A DNA stretch of 54,153 bases from Actinomycetota bacterium (lineage in GTDB: Bacteria > Actinomycetota > Geothermincolia > Geothermincolales > RBG-13-55-18), in assembly GCA_040757835.1 (NCBI GenBank), contig JBFLWJ010000005.1, forward strand, positions 56,593 through 110,745, read 5' to 3'. This document shows positions 26,496 to 32,628 of the stretch, piece after piece (position 1 is the stretch's first letter; every line of letters starts with the position of its first letter). Both the position numbers and the translations under genes were made by a program. The notes below the pieces were generated by a model. It saw only the letters and a program-made list of their open reading frames with translations, was not told the DNA's origin and did not search any database.

Positions 26496-27686
26496 CTAAG
26501 CGCCGCGGCGGCGCGAGGACCACACCTTGTAGGTGTTGAAGAGGTAGTTGTGTCCGTAGCGCGCCAGGTAGGCCGGGATGTGCGCCGGCGGCTCCCGGTA
26601 GCCCGGCACCTCACGCATGGTAACCGCGTTTTCCGGGCAGGCGACGGCGCACAGGCCGCAGCCGATGCAGCGCTCCACCTTCTGCTCCACCCTTTTTAAG
26701 TCGCCTTCGCCCGCCACTTCCACCGCCTTCATGGTGCACACCCGTGCGCACTTGCCGCAGGCGTTGCAGGCCCGCAGGTCGATATGGGGCAGGTAGTGCG
26801 GGGGGGCGATGAAGCCGGGGACGTTGAACTCTGTTATCTGGCGCAGGGCGTCGCAGCAGCAGCCGCAGCAGGAACAGGAGCACCGGAAGGACTTCGAGCT
26901 GCGGTCGTTGAGCATCCAGGTGATCAGGCCCTCCTTCTCCGCCGCTTTCTTTATCTCCACCGCCTCCTGCCTGTCCACCCTGCGCGCGCGCCCCTCACTG
27001 GCGAGCCTGGAAGTGAAGCTCCCCATGACCATGCACACCTCCAGGGGCCTCCCGCACCCCTCGCCCAGCATGGTCTTGGTGAGGCGGCACTGGCACACCC
27101 CTACGGCGAAATCGTCGTAGTCGTCCATGATGGCTTCCAGGCGGTCCGACGGCATGGCCATGGGTATGGCCTCCACGGCTTCAGCCACCGGCAGGTAGCG
27201 CACGGAGTGCGTGGGCCTGCTGTTGTATTCCGCCACGTACCCGGTGGCGAACAGGGCCTCGAAGAGCTCCGCGAAACGCCGGTGCCAGGGGGTGACGCTC
27301 TCCGGCGATCTTCGTATCAGCACGTGCTCGAAGGTCCCCGGCACGATAGGCAGGATGGCGAAGCGTTCACGGTGCTCCTTTCCCACCGAGATGAGGAGGT
27401 ATTTCTCGTGGGCCAGGCGGTGCAGGATCTCTCTCACCTCGGAGACGGGCCTGCCCGATGCCGCGGCTATGGATGCTGCGCCCTTGAGTCGCCACGGCTT
27501 GATGTGCCGCACTATCTCCGCTTCCTCTTCGGTGTACATGTGCTCGACCAGGGCGATGAACTCGTCGCAGATGGGCGGACCGATCAGCAGCGGGCTGGAG
27601 TAGGACCTCGCCACGTCGAGGTGCGCTCGCGACACCCCCGGATAGTCCCCGAGCTTCCTCATGGTCGCGCGGACGCCACCGTCCAT
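26496..27686 (-). CDS. Cysteine-rich 4Fe-4S protein with a winged-helix-like N-terminus
   Basis: 396 residues. The N-terminal part (about 30-130) looks like a winged helix (AEIVRHIKPWRLKGAASIAAASGRPVSEVREILHRLA). A central domain has CQCRLTKTMLGEGCGRPLEVCMVMG and the remarkable cluster CSCSCCGCCC, seven cysteines in ten residues. A C-terminal dicluster ferredoxin follows (CNACGKCARVC and CIGCGLCAVACPE). This architecture belongs to 4Fe-4S proteins of anaerobes that I know only as uncharacterised electron-transfer or regulatory proteins. ATG 27686 is chosen because of the upstream AGGGGG at 7 nt; a longer open frame upstream has no such site. It is divergent from pabC. Cytoplasmic. Confidence 0.8.
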   Translation of the reverse strand: MDGGVRATMRKLGDYPGVSRAHLDVARSYSSPLLIGPPICDEFIALVEHMYTEEEAEIVRHIKPWRLKGAASIAAASGRPVSEVREILHRLAHEKYLLISVGKEHRERFAILPIVPGTFEHVLIRRSPESVTPWHRRFAELFEALFATGYVAEYNSRPTHSVRYLPVAEAVEAIPMAMPSDRLEAIMDDYDDFAVGVCQCRLTKTMLGEGCGRPLEVCMVMGSFTSRLASEGRARRVDRQEAVEIKKAAEKEGLITWMLNDRSSKSFRCSCSCCGCCCDALRQITEFNVPGFIAPPHYLPHIDLRACNACGKCARVCTMKAVEVAGEGDLKRVEQKVERCIGCGLCAVACPENAVTMREVPGYREPPAHIPAYLARYGHNYLFNTYKVWSSRRRGA

Positions 27687-27785
27687 CTTCTTCCCCCTTC
27701 TTCCGTCCAAGGCAGCCGTGTCTCGATTATGACACAGGATCTTCAAACGGACACCTGCACCCGCTCTCCCCCGCGGGCCGGATGT

Positions 27786-27791
27786 TATAAT
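27786..27791 (+). promoter_or_regulatory. TATAAT -10 box of pabC
   Basis: TATAAT followed 10 nt later by GAGGGGAGG, which serves as the ribosome binding site for the ATG at 27819. No clear -35 box. Confidence 0.5.
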
Positions 27792-27818
27792 CTGCATGAC
27801 GAGGGGAGGTTTCGCGGG

Positions 27819-28682
27819 ATGAAGGTCTTTCTCAATGGCAGCGTCATCGACGAGACCGAAGCGTTCATCGCGGCTAACGACCGCGGGGTGCTATTCGGCG
27901 ACGGTGTCTTCGAGACCTTACGGGCCTACAACGGCAGGCCCTTCCGTATGGACCGCCACCTGGACCGCCTGAAGGCGGGTTGCCGTGAACTGCGGATAAC
28001 ACCCGTCCCGTCCGACGACGGGCTGGCCGACGCCATCGACCAGCTCTACCGGCTCAACGTGGTCAGCGGCGACGCCTACGTGCGTATAACCCTCACCGGG
28101 GGCTGGTTTGACGGCAGTCGCAGCCTGGAGAGGTCCTCCGACCCAAACGTCCATATCGTGGTCAAGCCTTTCGAGGGATACCCGCGGGAGTGGTACGAGA
28201 GCGGCATACGGATCGTCGTGTCTTCCGTCCGCAGCAACGAGGGTTCGCCTCTCTCGCGCATCAAGAGCACCAACTACCTGGACAATCTCATCGCCAAGCA
28301 GGAGGCCCGGGAGCGGGGCGCGGACGACGCGCTTATGCTCAACTGCGGCGGCTACCTGGCCGAGGGCACCTCCTCCAACCTCTTCCTGGTACGGCGGGGC
28401 AAGCTGGCCACCCCGGGAGTGGAGTGCGGGCTGCTCCCCGGGGTCACCCGCGAGGCGGTCATGGAGCTGTGCGAGGAATACGGGGTGGCCTGCGATACCG
28501 CCTTTCTCTCCCTGGAAGACCTCCTGGGGGCCGACGAGGCCTTCTTCACCATGAGCACGGGGGAGATCGTGCCCATCGCGGAAGTGGAGGGCACCCCCAT
28601 CGGCTTGAGATGCCCCGGACCCATCACCATCCGGCTCTCCGCCGCCTACCATGACCTGGTGAGACGGGAGCTGGGGGGCTGA
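27819..28682 (+). CDS. pabC: Class IV aminotransferase, probable aminodeoxychorismate lyase
   Basis: 287 residues of the fold-type IV PLP family (PabC, branched-chain and D-amino-acid aminotransferases). Visible blocks are FLNGSVIDETEAFIAANDRGVLFGDGVFETLRAYNGRPFRMDRHLDRL, the PLP-lysine region SRIKSTNYLDNLIAKQEA and EGTSSNLFLV. The family signature alone cannot separate PabC from IlvE or Dat. Its position tail-to-tail with pabB and pabA makes the folate role (4-amino-4-deoxychorismate to p-aminobenzoate plus pyruvate) most likely. The stop codon lies inside a REP half-site, and the gene overlaps the 3' end of pabB by 59 bp. Confidence 0.8.
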   Translation: MKVFLNGSVIDETEAFIAANDRGVLFGDGVFETLRAYNGRPFRMDRHLDRLKAGCRELRITPVPSDDGLADAIDQLYRLNVVSGDAYVRITLTGGWFDGSRSLERSSDPNVHIVVKPFEGYPREWYESGIRIVVSSVRSNEGSPLSRIKSTNYLDNLIAKQEARERGADDALMLNCGGYLAEGTSSNLFLVRRGKLATPGVECGLLPGVTREAVMELCEEYGVACDTAFLSLEDLLGADEAFFTMSTGEIVPIAEVEGTPIGLRCPGPITIRLSAAYHDLVRRELGG

Positions 28683-30102
28683 CCCCATCCGTTACCCCAT
28701 CGGAGAGGGCGGCGAAGATGGCCTTGCCCTTGTCCAGGGTCTCCTGGTACTCGTCCGCGGGGTCGGAGTCCGCCACGATGCCCCCGCCCACCTGGAAGTA
28801 CGCCATGTCCCCCTTGCAGATGATGGTGCGGATGGCGATGTTCAGGTCGTACTTGCCGTTGTACCCCAGGTAGCCGATGCTCCCGGTATAGACGCTGCGC
28901 GCCGTGGGCTCCAGCTCGTCGATGATCTCCATGGAGCGGATCTTGGGGGCGCCGGTGATGGAGCCTCCCGGGAAACTCCCCTTGAGCAGGTCGATGACGT
29001 CGCGCCCGGGGTGGAGTTCGCCCACCACGGTGGAGACCAGGTGGTGCACGGTGGCGTAGTGCTCGATTACCGCGTGCTCCTCCACCTCCACGCTGCCGTA
29101 TTCGCATACCCTGCCCAGGTCGTTCCGCTCGAGGTCGACGATCATGGAGAGCTCGGCGCGGTCCTTGGCGCTGGCCAGCAGCTCCTCGGCCAGGCGCCGG
29201 TCCTCCCGGGGGTCGTCGGAGCGCCGCCGCGTGCCCTTGATGGGGCGCGTCTCCACATGCCCGCCCTCTCCTGCGAGATAGCGTTCCGGGGAGGAGGAGC
29301 ACACCTGGCCGTCCACGGCGTTGAAATAGGCGGCGAAGGGCGCCGCGTTGAGGCGGCGCAGCCTGCGGTAGAGCACCCAGGGGTGCTCGCGCAGGGGGGC
29401 CTGGAAGCGCTGGGAAAGGTTTGCCTGGTAGATATCCCCGGCAAGGATATATTCCTTCACCCGTCCTACCGCCTCCATGTATTCGTCACGGCTGAAGTTG
29501 GAGACGAAACTCGCCTCTGCGGGATGCGGCGGCGAGGGGTATTCCGGCGCGGTCCCCTCCAGGCGGCTCTCCGCCTCGGCCAGCACCTTCCCGGGGTCCT
29601 CGGGATGCGCCGCCGCGATCCAGGTCCTGCCGCTGGCGTGGTCATGGGCCAGCACGCGGTCGTAGAAAGCGAAACACATCTCGGGCAGCCCAAGGTCGTC
29701 CACCGCCCGTTCCGGCAGCTTCTCCAGGCAGCGGCCCAGCTCGTAGGAGAGGTAACCCATCCCCCCGCCGAGGAAGGGCGGAAGGCCTCGCGCCGCATCC
29801 TCCAGGCGGTACTCCCCCAGGGCCGCTCTCAGGGCGTTGAAGGGGTTTTCGCTGGTCTCTTCGGTCGTGCCTCCGCGACGCCACCAGCGGCAACCGCGCC
29901 CGCGGGTGGTGAGCACCAGGTAGGGGTCGAAACCGATGAAGGAATATCTTCCCAGTCTCTCCATGACCAGGCTCGAGTCCAGGAAGCAGGCGTAAGGGGA
30001 AAGGGCGATGCGGTGGAAGATGTCCTCCATGGCCGGGGCGCCCGCCAGCTCGCGCACCTCGAGGCGCAGCAGCGTCCCCTCCCCCTGTCCGAGCGCGGTC
30101 AT
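28624..30102 (-). CDS. pabB: Aminodeoxychorismate synthase component I
   Basis: 492 residues. An N-terminal anthranilate-synthase-I-like domain (about 20-170, including DSSLVMERLGRYSFIGFDP) is followed by the chorismate-binding domain. RPIKGTRRR carries the Lys specific to PabB in place of the PIAGT of TrpE, and GGSITGAPK and YTGSIGYLGYNG follow. It converts chorismate plus amine to aminodeoxychorismate with PabA. ATG 30102 overlaps the pabA stop (ATGA) and has GGAGG 7 nt upstream. The last about 22 residues (VTDGVSPPAPVSPGHG...) lie beyond the usual family end and are encoded through a REP half-site and antisense to pabC. This is probably a tail gained when the original stop was lost. Confidence 0.93.
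   Translation of the reverse strand: MTALGQGEGTLLRLEVRELAGAPAMEDIFHRIALSPYACFLDSSLVMERLGRYSFIGFDPYLVLTTRGRGCRWWRRGGTTEETSENPFNALRAALGEYRLEDAARGLPPFLGGGMGYLSYELGRCLEKLPERAVDDLGLPEMCFAFYDRVLAHDHASGRTWIAAAHPEDPGKVLAEAESRLEGTAPEYPSPPHPAEASFVSNFSRDEYMEAVGRVKEYILAGDIYQANLSQRFQAPLREHPWVLYRRLRRLNAAPFAAYFNAVDGQVCSSSPERYLAGEGGHVETRPIKGTRRRSDDPREDRRLAEELLASAKDRAELSMIVDLERNDLGRVCEYGSVEVEEHAVIEHYATVHHLVSTVVGELHPGRDVIDLLKGSFPGGSITGAPKIRSMEIIDELEPTARSVYTGSIGYLGYNGKYDLNIAIRTIICKGDMAYFQVGGGIVADSDPADEYQETLDKGKAIFAALSDGVTDGVSPPAPVSPGHGRRRRAGW
28675..28688. repeat. REP half-site at the pabC/pabB junction
   Basis: GGGGCTGACCCCAT is identical to the outer 14 bases of the 9094-9124 arm of the perfect palindrome. 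It supplies the pabC stop codon (TGA 28680-28682) and is read through by pabB on the other strand. Confidence 0.6.
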
Positions 30103-30680
30103 GAGCATACCTCCAGGAAGTTGGCGAGGAGCCGCAGCCCCTCGGGGGTCATGAAGGATTCCGGGTGGAACTGGATGCCCTCCACCGGGTATTCGCGGTG
30201 CCGCACCCCCATGATCAACCCGTCATCGGTGCGGGCGCTCACCTCCAGGTCCGGCGGGAAGCCCTCCTCCAGGATGGCCAGGGAATGGTAGCGGGCCGCC
30301 TCCATGGGGCTGGGCAGGCCGGCGAACACCCCGCGTCCGTCGTGCTCCACCCGCGAGGTCTTGCCGTGCATGACGTAAGGGGCGCGGTCCACAGTGCCGC
30401 CGTAGACCTCGCCGATGCACTGGTGCCCCAGGCACACGCCCAGCACCGGGATGCGGGGGCCGAACGCGCGGATGATGTCTTTCGAGAGCCCGGCGTCGCG
30501 CGGGGCCTTGGGCCCTGGCGACACCACGATACCCGCCGGGGCGAGCGCCGCAACCGCTTCCAGGTCGGTGTGGTCGTTGCGGAAAACCACCAGGTCCGCC
30601 CCCAGCCGCCCCAGGCACTGCACCAGGTTGTAGGTGAAGGAGTCGTAGTTGTCGATCATCAGTATCTTGCCGCCTGCCAC
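30099..30680 (-). CDS. pabA: Glutamine amidotransferase, aminodeoxychorismate synthase component II
   Basis: 193 residues of class I glutamine amidotransferase. ILMIDNYDSFTYNLVQCLG at the N-terminus, oxyanion motif VVSPGPKAPRDAG, nucleophile in GVCLGHQCIGE, and GIQFHPES with the catalytic His-x-Glu. It releases ammonia from glutamine for PabB. It could also serve anthranilate synthase in an organism with a shared subunit, but the PabB and PabC neighbours point to folate. GTG 30680 is chosen because GAGGGGATG lies upstream at correct spacing and the conserved N-terminus begins there. The stop overlaps the pabB start. A terminator in the leader suggests attenuation. Confidence 0.94.
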   Translation of the reverse strand: MAGGKILMIDNYDSFTYNLVQCLGRLGADLVVFRNDHTDLEAVAALAPAGIVVSPGPKAPRDAGLSKDIIRAFGPRIPVLGVCLGHQCIGEVYGGTVDRAPYVMHGKTSRVEHDGRGVFAGLPSPMEAARYHSLAILEEGFPPDLEVSARTDDGLIMGVRHREYPVEGIQFHPESFMTPEGLRLLANFLEVCS

Positions 30681-30694
30681 ACCATCCCCTCTTC

Positions 30695-30769
30695 TTATGT
30701 AAAAAGAAAAACCCAGCCTTTCCTCCGGCTGGGTGCCGACTTCAAGAGTCGCCTGACATACCGTTGCAT
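30695..30769 (-). CDS. Possible leader peptide spanning the pabA attenuator
   Basis: An ATG 4 nt after the TATAAT box opens a 24-codon frame (begins MQRYVRRLLKSAP, ends KGWVFLFT) that runs through the terminator hairpin and its T tract. It stops 14 nt before the pabA GTG. If translated, ribosomes would keep the terminator from folding. The codons near the hairpin include one Trp and two Phe, but the Phe codons come from the T tract itself. No ribosome binding site; existence unproven. Confidence 0.3.
   Translation of the reverse strand: MQRYVRRLLKSAPSRRKGWVFLFT
30701..30751 (-). terminator. Intrinsic terminator in the pabA leader (candidate attenuator)
   Basis: On the minus strand ACCCAGCC and GGCTGGGT (plus-strand 30711-30718 and 30727-30734) form a perfect 8-bp stem followed by TTTTCTTTTT. 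A second hairpin, CGACT/AGTCG (30737-30751), lies just before it. No minus-strand gene exists between here and 32629, and a TGCTATAAT promoter sits upstream. The terminator therefore lies inside the 5' leader of pabA rather than after another gene. Confidence 0.75.
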
Positions 30770-30773
30770 GCGG

Positions 30774-30782
30774 ATTATAGCA
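30774..30782 (-). promoter_or_regulatory. Extended -10 promoter box of the pabA-pabB operon
   Basis: TGCTATAAT on the minus strand, an extended -10 element, 94 nt before the pabA start codon. No good -35 box is seen, as expected for an extended -10 promoter. Confidence 0.55.
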
Positions 30783-30850
30783 CAATGTTGGGTTATCATT
30801 AAGGAGGTAAGATCTTCGTCTCCGGCTGTGTCAGACGGGAGGTTGCGGTG

Positions 30851-32449
30851 ATGTCCAGGAAAACGGCGGCGTTCTTGACTATCCTGTGCGTGCTGGTCGT
30901 GGTGGCCCTCTGCGGGGCCGGTTGCGGCGGCACCAGCACCAGAACCGAGACGACCATGGAGGTGCCGCAGCTGGACGACGGGCCCATCAGCGGCGTGCTC
31001 GAGGAAGGGGTGTGGACGTATAAGGGCATACCCTATGCCGCCCCGCCCGTGGGCGATCTGCGCTGGAGGGAACCCCAGCCGGTGGAGCCCTGGCAGGACG
31101 TGCTCGCCTGCGACTCCTACGGGCCGTCCTGCCCGCAGCCCAATGACGACTGGACGGGCATGATGGACGTGGGCTACACCGACGAGGACTGCCTCTACCT
31201 CAACGTATGGACCCCGGCTCAGGACCCCGGCGAGGGTTTGCCGGTGATGGTGTGGATCCACGGCGGGGCCTTCCGCAGCGGCTCCGGCTCCCTGGCCATC
31301 TATGACGGACACAACCTGGCGGAGAAGGACGTGGTGGTGGTGACCATCAACTACCGCCTGGGCGCGCTGGGGCTCATGGCCCACCCCCTGCTCTCCGAGG
31401 AATCGGAGCACGGGGTCTCGGGCAACTACGGCCTGCTGGACCAGGTGGCCGCGCTGGAGTGGGTGAGGGACAATATCGACGTGCTCGGGGGAGACCCGGA
31501 CAACGTCACCGTCTTCGGGGAATCGGCGGGAGGCATGAGCATCCTCGACCTCATGGTCAGCCCCCTGGCCGAGGGGCTCTTCGACCGCGCCATCGTGGAG
31601 AGCGGCCCCATGCTCGACCTGGGGCTGCCCATCAACGAGTTCCCGACCCTGGAGGAGGCGGAGAAGACCGGCGAGGAGATATCGCGGGAACTGGGCTGCG
31701 ACGAGGAGGAGGACGAGCTGGCCGCCCTGAGGGAGGTATCCCCGGACGAGCTCCTCGCGGCTTCCTCGGGCGAGAACGAGTTCTTCAGCCCCATCAACCT
31801 CAGCCCCAACGTCGACGGCTACCTGCTCCCTGAGGTCCCGTCCGAGGCCTTCGCCGCGGGCGGGCAGCACGCCGTCCCCCTGCTCACCGGGGTCAACGCC
31901 AACGAGGGCACCATCTTCCTGCCCGACGTGACCCTCAACCAGTACCAGCTGATGGGAAACTACCTCTACGGGGAATACGCGACGGAGGTGGAGGCCCTCT
32001 ATCCCGCCCAGACGGAGACCGAGGTCAAGGCGGCCATGGACCGGCTCATTACCGAGATGGGGTTCGGCGCTTCCGCCCGCTTCACGGCGGACTGCATGGA
32101 GAAGGTGGACGAGCCCGCATACCTGTACCTCTTCAACCAGGCCCCGTCGGACCCCCGCGTGCAGCAGTTGGGCGTCTTCCACGGCCTGGAGATCATGTAC
32201 GTCTTCGGCAACCTGGACAAGGTAGCCATGGAGGGGGTCACGGAGGCGGACCATGCCCTCTCGGAGGCGATGATGGACTACTGGACGTCTTTCGCCAAGG
32301 AGGGTGACCCCAACGGAGGAGCGGCCGCGGCGTGGCCCGTCTACACGGCGGCGGCATCCGAATACATCGAGCTGGGAACCCCCATCACGACCGGGACGGA
32401 CCTCTTCCAGCCCGCCTACGACATGGTGAAGAAGATAAGCGGCCTCTGA
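30851..32449 (+). CDS. Secreted type-B carboxylesterase (probable lipoprotein)
   Basis: 532 residues with a signal peptide (LTILCVLVVVALCGAGCGG, Cys-Gly after a possible lipobox) and a type-B carboxylesterase/para-nitrobenzyl esterase domain. Motifs seen are TYKGIPYAAPPVGDLRW, EDCLYLNVWTP, oxyanion HGGAF, nucleophile VFGESAGGMS, the acid region NANEGTIF and the catalytic His in VFHGLEIMYVFG. It hydrolyses carboxylic esters at the cell surface; substrate unknown. ATG 30851 follows GGGAGG by 8 nt, and a GTG one codon earlier is possible. It shares its upstream region with the divergent pab operon. Confidence 0.93.
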   Translation: MSRKTAAFLTILCVLVVVALCGAGCGGTSTRTETTMEVPQLDDGPISGVLEEGVWTYKGIPYAAPPVGDLRWREPQPVEPWQDVLACDSYGPSCPQPNDDWTGMMDVGYTDEDCLYLNVWTPAQDPGEGLPVMVWIHGGAFRSGSGSLAIYDGHNLAEKDVVVVTINYRLGALGLMAHPLLSEESEHGVSGNYGLLDQVAALEWVRDNIDVLGGDPDNVTVFGESAGGMSILDLMVSPLAEGLFDRAIVESGPMLDLGLPINEFPTLEEAEKTGEEISRELGCDEEEDELAALREVSPDELLAASSGENEFFSPINLSPNVDGYLLPEVPSEAFAAGGQHAVPLLTGVNANEGTIFLPDVTLNQYQLMGNYLYGEYATEVEALYPAQTETEVKAAMDRLITEMGFGASARFTADCMEKVDEPAYLYLFNQAPSDPRVQQLGVFHGLEIMYVFGNLDKVAMEGVTEADHALSEAMMDYWTSFAKEGDPNGGAAAAWPVYTAAASEYIELGTPITTGTDLFQPAYDMVKKISGL

Positions 32450-32575
32450 GCCAAGGCGGTCCAACACGTTGATGCTTCCTAGCGCTAAGGCCCGGCGCAG
32501 TAACTTCTATGGTATTCGCGGCTCCGGTTCACAGAGGTCGGCAGCTTGACGGATGGGCTGAAGCGAACTCATTGT

Positions 32576-32615
32576 AACCGACTGGGGCCGGCACCCATGC
32601 CGGCCCCAGTCGGTT
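32576..32615. terminator. Strong bidirectional hairpin
   Basis: A perfect 17-bp stem (32576-32592 with 32599-32615) and a 6-nt loop between the convergent carboxylesterase and YCF48-repeat genes. The plus strand continues TTTATTG, so it should terminate the esterase transcript. It likely acts in both directions. Confidence 0.75.
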
Positions 32616-32628
32616 TATTGCTGCGCTC

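Noticed and set aside
28624..30102. Anthranilate synthase (TrpE) instead of PabB
   Set aside because: The PIKGT motif with Lys is the aminodeoxychorismate synthase form, TrpE has PIAGT, and no trp genes are nearby.
30695..32467. 590-codon minus-strand frame antisense to the carboxylesterase
   Set aside because: Shadow of the esterase. Only its last 25 codons, after the pabA promoter, are of interest as a possible leader peptide.
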